Positions 37,464 through 48,587 of a DNA stretch of 64,000 nt are shown in pieces. The position numbers and the translations under genes were made by a program. The notes beneath the pieces are model-generated. The model was not told the DNA's origin. It did no database searches and saw only the letters and a list, made by a program, of their open reading frames with translations. The stretch comes from Coriaria nepalensis (taxonomy: Eukaryota; Streptophyta; Magnoliopsida; Cucurbitales; Coriariaceae), in contig CP114497.1 in assembly GCA_027186245.1 (NCBI GenBank), positions 131,501-195,500 on the forward strand, given 5' to 3'. Within the stretch, counting starts at the first letter, position 1. Every line of letters begins with the position of its first letter.

Positions 37464-39443
37464 ATGGCTCAAGTGCAGGCCATTGACAGTCTCATAGCTG
37501 CTCGGGATTCGCTCAAAACCGGCCTGCAAAAGTCGAAAGACATCGCTTCTGCACTAGCCAGAACAGGACCGAGATTACGCGAAATACAAAACAGATTGCC
37601 ATCGTTGAAACCTCAAGTTGCCCTCCTGCCGGAAAGCACTAATATCGTTGCGATTCTAGACCAAATAGATCATGCTATCGGCCCTGCTTCTGCCGTACTA
37701 AATGTCTTCAATGCTGTTTGCGAGCTTCAGAAATCACTTTTGGCCACTGATCCGTGTTCTAATCTGTCAACTTACATCTCAACCATGAAACAACTCGAAG
37801 AATCACTCCGATTTCTTTCCGATAACTGCAAGCTTGCCATCCAGTGGTTTGAGGGCGTAGACGAATTCTTCCAAGACAATTCAACCATCATTAACAGTCG
37901 CTGCCTCACAAATGTGAAAAGGTACTTGAGAATTCTACACAAATTGCAGGCTTCTGAGGAGCATTCCCGTCTTGATGGAGGACTTCTCGGTGCAGCATTA
38001 GACAGGCTTCAATTCGAATTCAGAAAGTTATTAACCGAGAACAGCGATCCATTCCCAGTGTCCATTGTTCAGAAATTACATACAATTTTTGTCAGATTAA
38101 GTGCTAACAATCGGGCCGAAAAATGTGTATATATATACATTGAAGTTCGAAGTTTATATGCCAGACAGAGTTTGCATGATCTTGACCTGAGTTATCTTGA
38201 GATGCCAATTACGGAAACTACCGAGGTGGAGAGTATAGAAGGCTACATAGACAAATGGAGCAAGCATCTTGATCTAGCAGTGAAGCATTTGCTCGAGCAC
38301 GAGTATAACCTTTCCAATGACATCTTTCCGGACAACAAGGGATCAGATGCTGGGTCGAGATGTTTTGCCAAGGTTGTGTTGCAGTCTGGATTTCTTTCCT
38401 TCCTTCACTTCGGAAAGAAGGTTGTTCAGTGTAAGAAGGATCCGGTCAAGCTCTTGAAGCTACTGGACATTTTCTACGTCTTGAATAATCTAAGAACAGA
38501 TATGAACAAGCTTTTTGGCGGCACAAATGCTTGTGCCGAAATCCAGATTCTAACAAGGGATCTTGTGAAGGGAGTTATCAACGGGATATGCGGCATTTTC
38601 TGGGACCTTCCTGTCCAAGTGGAGTTGCAGCGTAGAAGCTCGCCACCAGGCGATGGCGGTGTTCCTAGGCTCGTAAGTTTTGTAACGGACTACTGCAATA
38701 AGCTGCTTGGAGATAGGTATAGGACTATTCTGACACAAGTCCTAATAATTCATCAAAGCTGGAAACAAGAGATGTATAGAGAAGATCTACTCTGCATCCA
38801 AATTTATAGCATGATAAAGCAACTTGCACTCAATCTCGATGCATGGTCAAAGGCTTACGAGGATATCTCTCAATCATACTACTTCATGATGAACAATCAC
38901 TGTCATTTCAGTAATCTAAGAGGTACGCGTCTTGGTGATATGATGGGTGAGCCGTGGATTAAAGCACATGGACAATTCAAGGACTATTATGCAGCGTTGT
39001 ATTTAAGAGAAAGTTGGGAAAGGCCTTTGAATCTTCTAATAAGCCATAAGGGTCAGGTTTCATTTCCCGGAAGAGAAATGGATCGTAACGATCTGTTGAA
39101 GAAGAGATTGAAGGAGTTCAATGACGGTTTTATCGAACGGTATAAGAAACAGTCGAACTGGATTGTGTCGGATGAGAGTTTGAGGAACAAATTGTGCTTG
39201 CTTTTAGTACAGGCGATTGTGCCGGTATATAGAAGCTATATGAAGAATTATATAAGCCTGATCGAGCAAGATTCTAGTGCTAGTAAGTATGTGAAATACA
39301 CTGCACAGAGTTTGGAGAATATGCTCAACTCTCTTTTTCAACAGAAGGTAAGCAAAAACGAAAGCCAGAGACATGCGCACTTGATTGGAAAAATTAAGAA
39401 TGTCGTGAACAATCAGCTTTGCTTGACTCTCACCGCGTCGTAG
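37464..39443 (+). CDS. EXO70: EXO70 exocyst subunit, intronless (EXO70G-like)
   Basis: Subunit of the exocyst, which tethers secretory vesicles to the plasma membrane. A single exon of 659 codons, as expected for the amplified plant EXO70 paralogues other than EXO70A. The N-terminal part is helical: SLIAARDSLKTGLQKSKDI, GPRLREIQNRLPSLK and LNVFNAVCELQKSLL (residues about 8-92) resemble EXO70G members as I remember them. The Exo70 C-terminal domain spans about residues 270-645, with GTRLGDMMGEPWIK, LRESWERPLNLL and RLKEFNDGFIERYKKQSNW. A TATA box precedes it by about 105 bp. Subfamily G versus I cannot be settled by eye; position next to MKK4/5 and MTPC4 in Arabidopsis favours EXO70G2. Confidence 0.88.
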   Translation: MAQVQAIDSLIAARDSLKTGLQKSKDIASALARTGPRLREIQNRLPSLKPQVALLPESTNIVAILDQIDHAIGPASAVLNVFNAVCELQKSLLATDPCSNLSTYISTMKQLEESLRFLSDNCKLAIQWFEGVDEFFQDNSTIINSRCLTNVKRYLRILHKLQASEEHSRLDGGLLGAALDRLQFEFRKLLTENSDPFPVSIVQKLHTIFVRLSANNRAEKCVYIYIEVRSLYARQSLHDLDLSYLEMPITETTEVESIEGYIDKWSKHLDLAVKHLLEHEYNLSNDIFPDNKGSDAGSRCFAKVVLQSGFLSFLHFGKKVVQCKKDPVKLLKLLDIFYVLNNLRTDMNKLFGGTNACAEIQILTRDLVKGVINGICGIFWDLPVQVELQRRSSPPGDGGVPRLVSFVTDYCNKLLGDRYRTILTQVLIIHQSWKQEMYREDLLCIQIYSMIKQLALNLDAWSKAYEDISQSYYFMMNNHCHFSNLRGTRLGDMMGEPWIKAHGQFKDYYAALYLRESWERPLNLLISHKGQVSFPGREMDRNDLLKKRLKEFNDGFIERYKKQSNWIVSDESLRNKLCLLLVQAIVPVYRSYMKNYISLIEQDSSASKYVKYTAQSLENMLNSLFQQKVSKNESQRHAHLIGKIKNVVNNQLCLTLTAS

Positions 39444-39966
39444 CCGATCCGATTTCCTTACAACCGATCTAATCAACTTGAAAGAAAGACATGTACAGGA
39501 GAAGTTTCTACTTCAGTGTATATTTTATGTTTTAGATATAGTTGGTTAACTTATTGGTGATGAGCTTATCAGCTATAGAGATGATTAGTATTGAAGTAGT
39601 TGGATAATGGCATAATCCTAAGTCCTAACAGTTATTGCTCGTGTCTTGGAATCAAATTGATTGCATTATGAAGGAGAGAGTAGATAAGAGTTGGATAAAT
39701 TGAATCCATGCAATGGATTTTTCTGTATGGCAGAACATCAATTTATAATTTGTTAGAACAAAAAACTCATACTCAAATTGCATCATAATAAACATGCCGG
39801 CAGTACTGCACCGGAGAGAGGTATTCAAGCTTCGTCTCGTCCGGTCCGGTAATGCATCAAAATTATTTTATAAATATTACTCATGTAATCTAAAATAATA
39901 CAAAACTATACTCGTAATGGGGTAGAGTACGGGAAAAAGGTGTTATAGTGAGTAAACTTTGGAGGG

Positions 39967-40007
39967 ACAGTGGAGAATGATGAATGATACAACTCATTCT
40001 CCACTGT
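39967..40007. repeat. Perfect inverted repeat, 14-bp arms, 13-bp loop
   Basis: ACAGTGGAGAATGA (39967-39980) is the exact reverse complement of TCATTCTCCACTGT (39994-40007), with loop TGAATGATACAAC. The transcript of either strand would fold into a short strong hairpin. Possible roles are a terminator-like or small-RNA fold or a remnant of a tiny transposon; nothing in the sequence decides. Confidence 0.9.
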
Positions 40008-40355
40008 GATCTTAAGCTGGCAAACAGGAAACAAATTAAAGTACTCATATTACTGTCTGAAGTGGCAATAACTGAGCAGCCAGTCCAATGAGTAAAGAGA
40101 AGCATAAACAAATAATAACAGTATAATAATAATAAATTAGAAAGGCCAAATGAATGAGTTATCAACCTCCGACCAATTCCAACCTCAACCCAATCTGGCT
40201 GGTTGGAAGTTGTACCAAACACATACACATGATGCAACCAGCTTAGCGTAGAGGTTAACCTCTTCTCCTATAATGCACTTCCAATATTATAATCACAAAT
40301 TCTATACAGGTTATCTACTTAAAAATCAACATTATAACAAAGACTTTTATTACGG

Positions 40356-40359
<4 letters not shown>

Positions 40360-40407
<48 letters not shown>

Positions 40408-40408
40408 A
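40360..40408. repeat. (TA)n microsatellite followed by a T run
   Basis: About 15 AT units (40360-40391) followed by 17 T. Plain low-complexity DNA. Confidence 0.9.
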
Positions 40409-40650
40409 AATGATAGATACAGTTTTATTCCATGATAATAATAAAAAAAAAGATGTATTACTTATAAGTGAGGCAATCGCGTGAAAAATTAACTAATTTA
40501 TTAGGAAAATTTTCACGAAGTCTTTACAATAACATTTTTACGATAGTCAAAATATTTTAAAAGTGAAAAAAATGATGGTTAAACTAGGCTGGGCTTAGCC
40601 TGAACCTATAGTCAGTAAGTTCAGACTTGAGCTGGTCCGGCCCACATTAC

Positions 40651-42420
40651 CACCTCTATGGTAAGCTATGAACTTTTTTCATGAATCACTATCTTCAGGG
40701 AAAAAAACTCTTTTGATTCAAGATACTTCTCCACACCATCCTTCTCAATCTCTAGGACTTTGGCCTTTAAACCCTGAAGCTCAGCTTGAACATCCTGCGG
40801 CTTAGCCAATTGCTTTTTCACATGCTCCAACTCCTCAACCTCATCTCAGTTGAGGTCGACCTCATCATGATATTTTTTTATTAATTAATTTTTATTTAGG
40901 GTCAGATCCCTAGCCTTTTGAACTGAGGGGAGAGTGCTCTTTCTCAGTTTCTCATTATCATGTTTGAAGCGATCCATTTCTTTGCACTAATAAGTCTGAA
41001 CCGAGGTGCCAAGAATAGAGGAAGTGATGTGGCACTACAGACAAACAACAAAAAAGTTAAAAAAGAAAAAAACTTTTAGATACAAGAAATTTAAGGAAAC
41101 ACCACTTATAGTTGCAAGGCTATAATAAAGGATTTCTTCGACCTCGAGAAGGGGTAGCCTGGCCATTTGGATGTTCTCCCTGCTTAGCATCGGCTCATGA
41201 GTTTCTCGACTGTACTCTCTCAAGACCAGTCTGATGGGTTAAGTAAGTCGTGATGGCGGTGGACTAGGTGATGGAATTTGATGGTCACGGTAAATTTGAT
41301 TGTTGAATGCCTATGTTTGCCTAAGGTTGGGGGGTAGGCTTGGGCATCAGTTGTTGACCGGCAGGGGGAGAAGCTGGAGAGGTGCTGAAGATATTCACTA
41401 TGGGCAACTCTAATAGGGGTGGGCTGTTGATTTTAGACTTCTTATGATGACGAGAATCATCCTTAGAAGAACCTGTCCTTTTCTTGGAGCTATTGGCCAA
41501 CCTTTGCTCTTCACGCCGTTTCTTTTGCTCATAATACTTACGTTCAGCTAGAGCATTTATATCAACCCTAGAAACTCTCTCTATGTTGCTCCTAATACTT
41601 GCATTCATATGAAGGAAAAGTTAGAAGAGATTATCAAGAACAAAGAGATGAAATAAAAGTGCCTCAAATTCTCTACCACCCTTAAGAAGTTCGGGGTCAG
41701 GATGAAGGATAGTATTCAACGGATCTAATTCTAAGGAAGGATTAACACAAATGAGCCTACATCTAATCAAACATTTAGTTGTCAAGATAACTTTGAAATA
41801 TCGGCACTTATCTAGTTTCCTCATTATGGACTCCCAAATTCGTTCATCATCTTCAGAAAGATTCAGATCAAAGTTAAGTGTGCACTTTTCTTGATACTCA
41901 ATGCACACTAAATAACGACATGACGAATATTGCCAATTCCCTATCAGAATTAACCATTTCTCTTTTGCTTATTTGCTTAGGGGAGTCCAGTTATTGGATT
42001 GCCCTTATCTACAGATGTGTAATACCATCCATATGAGCCTCAACTCAAATTTATTAGTGAGTGGAAGAAAGATGATGAGGGTTCTCTTCCAAATTTCTCT
42101 CAGTACAGAACAAATAGTCTAAGGACAGTCTTCTATGCGTTAGGTACCAACAATTATGGGGGAAGCTTCCACAAGTATAACATTGATTGAAGAAGAGGGT
42201 AGAGCGAAACTCTAAATATATTCATGCAAACTGTCGTCTCAGGCAAGTCTTCTACTCCAATATTGGTGATTGAAGGAATGTTATACTTTGTCAGAATAGT
42301 GAAGCGATCATTTTCATTAAAGGTGGATATTGCATTCTTATAGTGATCTGAAGACCAAGGTCAACCCAACCCCTTGGTTTTCCTCCTTAGCCCAGGATGG
42401 ACCTTAACCATATGGTTATT
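40651..42420 (-). pseudogene. Antisense transposase-like ORF of a large gypsy element
   Basis: The minus strand carries a broken gene. Its upstream part (about 42330-41930) reads MNIFRVSLYPLLQSMLYLWK, then after a stop LVPNA, TVLRLFVLY, FGREPS, WYYTSVDKGNPITGLP, which resembles the putative gypsy-type transposon family Transposase_28 of plants. Next come an acidic part (NFDLNLSEDDERIWESIM, near 41850), a Lys/Arg-rich Pro-rich part (ALAERKYYEQKKRREEQRL, 41608-41321) and a charged coiled-coil (about 40980-40680: EVEELEHVKKQLAKPQ). Stops and frame changes make it inactive. It is oriented opposite to the adjacent LTR, as in elements of the Ogre/Tat and Grande types, which carry antisense genes. 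Confidence 0.6.
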
Positions 42421-43215
42421 TGGCTTTGATAAACCTAACCATAAAAGGGAAGCAGGTTAGTCTTAGGTCAGGCTTCTTATGTCATTAATTATTTAAGTAT
42501 CTTAAGTTTAGATCAAAGGATTAAGATAATCTGAAGTATTGATGAAGGTTCCATACTAAAGAGGTTAAATTTTCTCTAAGTGTTGAAGGAAAAACCAGAA
42601 GGAATGGTTTAATCTCCTATGGTCTATCAGAAGATTGTTGATGAGCTAAGGTAAAAACAACTAAGGTTTAAGTCTTAAAGACAATCTAGATAAAAAATAA
42701 TATATTTGAAGAATTTGAAAAAGGCAAAAAAAATTCATACGAAGAATATGGAGAAAAATGCAAAAAAAACAAGAGAGGAACTTACTTACTTTGTCATCTA
42801 TGATTCAATGGTCTCATGGAATCCTGAGTAGACGATTGTGATTGGAAAAGCGATCATAGTGATTTGGTCGGAGCAGAAATCGCAGACAAATAGTTTCAGT
42901 AAGCAGAACTAGTGAGAGAAACTGTCATAAGTTTTTATGTGAAAAAAGAATGTTGCTCATAAGAATGGAGAAAGAAAAATAAAAAAGGAAAAAGAAGAAG
43001 GGGAAAAGGGTGTCGACTACGGTTTGACACTTGGCATCAAACTATAGGAGAAGCATGCAAAATTATATCAACATGCATGAGTGGTTAAATACACCATTTA
43101 TTGTCCTTTCATGGTTGTCAAATTGGATGTGCATGGGTTAGAGTAGGTCAGTGCAAAATGTGGTTAGAGTGTCATGCACCCATCACAAATTTAGACCGCA
43201 AGATAAGAGGCTAAT
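42421..43215. other. Non-coding internal part of the gypsy relic
   Basis: A/G-rich sequence with no reading frame, between the antisense gene and the LTR. Probably untranslated internal region of the same element; AAGATAAGAGG just before 43211 may be a polypurine tract. Confidence 0.4.
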
Positions 43216-43794
43216 TGTTGGGCCAATATTTTGGTTACTCTTAATTTAGGACTTAGAGTCATATAGGTGGCTGACTTGAGGGTGTCTAAGGAGTTGAAGT
43301 TGAGGTCACTGAAGTTAAGGAGTCGAGGTTGATGCCCTCAACACGTATCTATGTAACCGAGCAAGTTGGACCGTGACCTAGTTGAGGTTGAGGATGACCA
43401 AGGCGTTTGTCTGTGTATCTTCAATCTAAGACAAAGCAAGAATAAAAGGATAAGCATAAGATCCCTTTCTGACACCTTAGCGAGGAGCATATCTCTGCCA
43501 TGCCAGAGAAATGGTAGCACTGCCACCATCGTGGAGTAGGGAACAATAGAGACCCAAGCAATGAGAAAGGGACACGTGTAAAGGTATTTAGGGTTTCATA
43601 CCCATATTAGAAGTATATAAGCTAAAAAATATTTAGAGAATAAGGTAATTATTTATTGACACTTGAACTCTCTCTATAAAATACGTCAAAGTTTCCTTAA
43701 CTAACATGATTATCGTAGGGAGGTGGGCCAACCATAACTCCGACCACTCCTTGTTTCGTGTGTGTAGGAGCGATGATTTTGGAGCATATTATCA
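43216..43794 (+). mobile_element. LTR of an Ogre/Tat-like gypsy element
   Basis: Starts TGTTGGGCC and ends ATTATCA, about 579 bp. A TATA box (TATATAAGC, about 43614-43622) follows TTAGGGTTTCATACCC, and the end has GGTGGGCCAACC...CCGACCACTCC...GATTTTGGAGCA, a pattern familiar from long gypsy LTRs of the Tat group. The following bases ACTGTGG may be a decayed primer site (then this is a 5' LTR) or host DNA (then a 3' LTR). No partner LTR is in the window. Confidence 0.55.
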
Positions 43795-44062
43795 ACTGTG
43801 GTTCCTTTAAGCCCGAATAGATTTACACGTCAACAAGAACCTATAGACTTGAGAGATTTTTTATTTTATTTGTTATGTCAAAACTAATAAAATTGATTTG
43901 AGGAAGATATAATATTTTCCAAAATGATTATTTCTCATTTCTTACATTCTAAGGCATTTGATATGCCATGTCCTGCTATTTCATGGAAAATTGAAGTTTC
44001 TTTATACACAACAAAGGAGTAAAACCAGAGTTAGAGCAACGTGAAATGCTAGCTAGCTATGT
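43795..44062. other. Flank between LTR relic and PEPR-like gene
   Basis: AT-rich DNA; from about 43900 it is probably the 3' untranslated end of the receptor kinase on the minus strand. Nothing else seen. Confidence 0.4.
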
Positions 44063-47000
44063 TTAAGAAAAACTGGTAGCTGGCTTGCTCCTTCTTCGCA
44101 CGTTCGCATCACACAACTGCATAACAACATCCCTCATTGTAGGTCTCTTGCTTGGTTCCTTCTTGGTACAACTCAAAGCCAACAAAATAACATCACTAAC
44201 TTGGTCCATAATCTCCAATTCCGAAAGTTCTTCCTTGAGACTCGAATCGGCAATGTCATTCACTCCTCGTCTGTTTCTCCAAACAGATCTAACCCAGCTC
44301 ACAATGTCCGTTCCTTCAGTAAATGATGGGCCCACCGCCTTCTTCCTGCTTATCAACTCGAGCAAAACAACCCCATAACTATACACATCCGATACCTTGC
44401 TCTTTGATGTATTGAATGCATTCTCTATCATAAACCATAGTTTACACAATTAACTCCAATTTTAAAAAAACAAAAAAACTCAAAAAAGCAGATGTACAAA
44501 TCACCAATGTACAGCTTGAAAGAAAATGAATTACCTGGTGCAATGTAGCCAAATGTACCTGCAACAAAAGATGAGGGAGCTGAAGTAGAAGACTGATCTA
44601 ACAACTTTGCTATCCCAAAATCAGCAATATGAGGCTCCATCTCAGAATCTAAAAGAATGTTCTGCGGTTTGATGTCTCTGTGCACAATAGCAGGATCACA
44701 ATCGAAATGGAGATAAGCTAATCCATGTGCCACTCCAAGCGCTATCTTAAACCGAACATCCCATTTTAGAATCGGTTTTGGATTCATTTCATGTAAAACA
44801 TCATGGAGGCTTCCATTTGGCATGTACTTATACAAGATCAAACCATAGTCCTCTTTAAGCCAAAAGTCTTCCAATTTAATGAGGTTCCTATGTCTGATTT
44901 TCCCTACTGTTTCTATCTCTCTAACCATACTTCCTCTTCCTCCTAAATGTCCGGTAAATACAAGCTTCTTTACAGCAAATACTCGGTCTGGGCCAAGGGA
45001 GGCTTTATAGACAACTCCATGAGCTCCTCTCCCAACTACATGTCTCTCATTCAAGTTTTCAGTAGCTTGCATTACCTTGTTAAGCAAAGTAGATGATCCC
45101 TCTTGTGCTGATATCTCAAGTTTTGGCTTTGGCCTTTTCCGGAAGCATGTAAAAAACAAAACTAGACCAAGTAGAAAGACAATAAAGAGTGTGGATCCAA
45201 GTGTTATCATTGCAATTTCAACTTTAGTAAGCCTTTGATGGGAGCTTGATAGATCTTTGCAGAGATTGAAATTGCTTTCCCCATTGCAAGTTGAGCTATT
45301 TGATGATGAAAGACAACTGATGCATAGACCAGGATTACCCGAGAATGTAGAGGGAGAAGATTCTAGAAACTTCATCAGTGATTCGGGTACGGAGCCAGTG
45401 AAGAGGTTGTCCGAAACATTTACCTCGAATAATGAATCCATTTCCCCTATAACAGTTAAAGCTCCTGTCAAGTTGTTGTGAGATATATCCAGTTGTTGTA
45501 GCATGTTCAGATGGACTAGCTCAGAAGGTACTTGACCCATCAACCCATTGTCGCTAAGATTCAAGCCATACAAAAGATTGTTCAACAATCCTATAGATGA
45601 AGGAATCTCACCCCCGAACAGGTTCCCTCCAAGTTCTAGCTCCAAAAGCTTTTCAAATTCCGAAAAGAAACCTGGAATACCCCCAGAAAATCGATTCTCT
45701 CTCAAGACCAAGGTAGACAAATCTGTCCAACTCCTCAAACTTGTTGGAATAGAACCGTTCAGTTTATTGAACCCAACATCAAATTTATCCAATCTGGAAC
45801 AATTTGATAGCAGAGAAGGTAAAGAACCTTCCAAGAGGTTATGAGAAAAATCTAAAGTATGTAGATTCAAGAGATTTCCCAACTTGTCCGGAATCAGCCC
45901 CGTAAATTTATTACCAGACAAATTAATGAAAGTAAGATTAGCACAATTGCCTAAACTCGAGGTAATTTCTCCTTCAAGTTTATTTTCACCAATATGCATG
46001 TAAGAAAGGCTGGAGTTTTCTGCAAATACTGGAAGAGGTCCAGTCAGATTATTTTCTCTCAGGATCAACCTTTGTAAAGTTGAACACTTTCCTACATCAG
46101 AAGGTATGCCTCCTTGAAGCTGATTCAAGCCCATATTCAACACTTCTAACTGCTTTCCGAAACAAAGATTTGGAGGGATCTGACCACTAAACTTGTTATT
46201 CGTAAAGTCAAACCGCACTAAACTACTATTAATCCCCAAACTCTGAGGTATGATTCCGGAAAATTGGTTGTTGTACAAGGTGATGTTTTGGAGTTGTTTG
46301 AGCTCGGTCATTTCCAAAGGTAATTCCCCAGAGAGATCATTGTTATAGATAAGAAGGTATTTCAGACTTTGGATTTTCCAAATACTCATCGGAATCTGTC
46401 CGGTCAAATTATTGGCGAATAATTCAAGGTCTTCTAGTTGACTTAGCTGCCCTAATTCGCTAGGAATCTCCCCCTCAAATTCGTTTGTGTATAACAACAA
46501 GCTCTTCAAGGACTTACAGTTCCCAAGTTCAGAAGGTATTTTCCCGGACAAACTGTTTTCAGACAGGTCTAAATGTGAAAGGTTACATAGTAGACCAAAG
46601 GAAGAAGGGATACTGCCTGTTAGGTTTGCGTGAACAAGAATCAACGTGGTTAAACTACTACAGTTGCTTAAGCTTGAAGGTATCTCTCCTGTAAAATCAT
46701 TGAATGACAAATCTAAGAATCCTAAATTCTCGCATTTTCCCCAACTTAAAGGAATGTTACCCTCAAGATTGTTTCGGCTCACTCCAAGAGTACCAAGATT
46801 CTCAAGAAGGGTTATACTATCCGGCAAGGTTCCCTCCAGTTGATTCTGATCTAAATAAAGCGTTTCTAGCTTACTGCAATTCCCTATTGAGGAAGGTACA
46901 GTTCCAGACAACAGATTACCATATAAATACAAGGTCGTAATCTCGCTCATATTCCCAATACTTGCAGGAATTGAGCCATTGAAATTGTTATTATTGAGAA

Positions 47001-47520
47001 AAACAGACTGCAAATATGGGATTTGAAACAAGGACTCGGGTATTTCACCACTCATTGAGTTGCCATAAAGGTTGAGAAGCTGTAAATTCTGCAGGTTGTT
47101 CAAAGTTTCAGGTATTGAACCAGTAAAACTGTTTGTAGAGAGATCTAGGTGTTTCAGCATAGTGCAATTGCCTAACTCCATAGGTATTTTGCCTGATAAG
47201 CTATTGACGCTTAAATCTATGGTGTTTAAATGGGTGAGGTTAGCTATTTCAGGTCCTAGCTGACCCGAAATGCCGAACCCGGAAAGGTTGAAGGAGACAA
47301 CAAAGTTGGTGGAATTGCCACATTGAACTCCAAGCCATGAGCATGGAGTGGCATCGGAGGCATTCCAGCTGGAGGTTAGAGACGTAGGCATGGAAGCCCA
47401 GTGCCTCTGAAGTGACAATAAAGTCACCCCATCTTGGGTCAGAAGAGCAGATACGTTAATCTTATAAATGCTAAGAAAGAAGCATAACAGCAACAAGAAA
47501 CAATTGGAAACAAGCTTCAT
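44063..47520 (-). CDS. PEPR1: LRR receptor-like kinase, PEPR1/PEPR2 type
   Basis: Plasma-membrane receptor kinase of LRR subfamily XI; its Arabidopsis counterparts bind Pep danger peptides and work with BAK1. Two exons, 47520-44535 and 44424-44063, joined in phase within APE of the kinase (IAP, then EN), giving 1115 residues. A signal peptide (residues 1-25) precedes a cap with CSWLGVQC (about 57-64) and about 26 LRRs with GxIPxxLGNCxxL spacing. The membrane helix is at about 768-793. The kinase has VGRGAHGVVYK (about 828), invariant Lys in FAVKKL (851), HRD (947; [14 protein letters not shown]) and DFG (967), so it is an RD kinase. The last 40 residues end RRSKPATSFS. Assignment to PEPR1 or PEPR2 rests on overall order and length only. 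Confidence 0.87.
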
Positions 47521-48587
47521 GGTATTGAAGAAAATAGAAAAATGGAATTATACGAACCGTGAAGGAATATGAAATTATAAGCTCGTGAATGGTAAAGTTC
47601 GCATTTTGAAGAGTCTGGAGTTGAAGAGAAACAGGGGAGAGGATTGGAAACTTGATCAGGCATAGTTAGGTTGGCGAGTGTCTTAAACATTGTTGTTGAG
47701 TTATTGAAGATGACACGTAATATTAACCGGATAGCGGGCGGGCCAGAGTTGTGCGTTTAGACATGCATTCTGGTCTGAAGCATGCTTTCACATGTGTAAA
47801 GAAAAGACATGGGAGTGTGAACGCGTGCAACTTGTTTCTTAATTGCTTTCCATTTTCAACCATCAAAGTCCACAGATAACCAAATAAACTACCAACTTAG
47901 CTGAATCTTAGCTTTCTTCTGGTCAATAAACTACCAACTTAGCTGAATCTTAGCTTTCTTCTGGTCAATAAACTACCAACTTAGCTGAATCTTAGCTTTC
48001 TTCTGCTCAATGGATATTAAATGGGAAGTTAAATTGTGCGTCAACGGCAACCAAATTCAATCTCGTTATACTTCTCTATATAACCATCAAGATTTACCTT
48101 AATTCATTTTTAACCCCCAAGAACTTTAGTCGTAGACGACTAGTCGACTAGTCCCTCTCTGCGACTTGGTCCATTTTTTCTGAATGTGAAAATTAAAATA
48201 ATTGACCAGCTTCTCTGTAGTCGTACGCATATTCTTGTACTCTTGCCCCACGTTTCCACGAATCTTCTCAGCAACTTGCTACGTCCATTTCATGCAACGT
48301 CTGGTTGATGGCTTACAGACATGCAATCCCAACTTATTTTCTACTCCTTGTACCTTCCACCTTCGTCGACGGTTCCTAATTAACTAAGGCAGATTTTGTA
48401 TGTATTCTACTGATCTTCTTACTTTACGGCCAACAATGCAATAAGTCAGTGTGAGTCTTCTGAGTCAGTGACCAGTCATTGCTGATCACTGCATTCAATA
48501 CCATTCATTTCTGAACATCGAGCGATCCATATAAGACTAGTAGTAGGTAGGTAGGTAGGAATCTCTCTGCTTCTCCTAAACGCCTCC
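47521..48587. promoter_or_regulatory. Shared head-to-head promoter of two receptor kinases
   Basis: The PEPR-like (-) and CrRLK1L (+) genes diverge from this 1067-bp region. It contains a triple 42-bp repeat (47883-48008), a 16-bp perfect palindrome GACTAGTCGACTAGTC (48138-48153), a W-box-like TTGACC (48202-48207), several TGACC/TGATCA elements near 48465-48487, and CATATAAGA about 60 bp before the plus-strand ATG, then TAGG repeats (48542-48559). Confidence 0.6.
47883..48008. repeat. Three tandem copies of a 42-bp unit
   Basis: The unit begins AATAAACTACCAACTTAGCT and ends TTCTTCTGGTC. Copies at 47883-47924, 47925-47966 and 47967-48008 are identical except for one change (GGTC to GCTC) at the end of the third. 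Each has the inner direct pair CTTAGCT. Near-identity means a recent expansion. Confidence 0.97.

Larger units (their letters stand above)
39444..40650. other. Intergenic region after EXO70
   Basis: Holds the presumed EXO70 3' untranslated part, a perfect hairpin (39967-40007, separate entry), and an AT microsatellite plus T run (40360-40408). Open frames here have no family features. Confidence 0.45.

Noticed and set aside
45257..45844. Plus-strand frames opposite the LRR region of the PEPR-like gene
   Set aside because: They are antisense shadows of repeated LRR codons, which leave stops rare on the opposite strand.
47883..48008. CRISPR-like array from the three 42-bp repeats
   Set aside because: The units are directly adjacent with no spacers, and the DNA is plant nuclear; this is a minisatellite.
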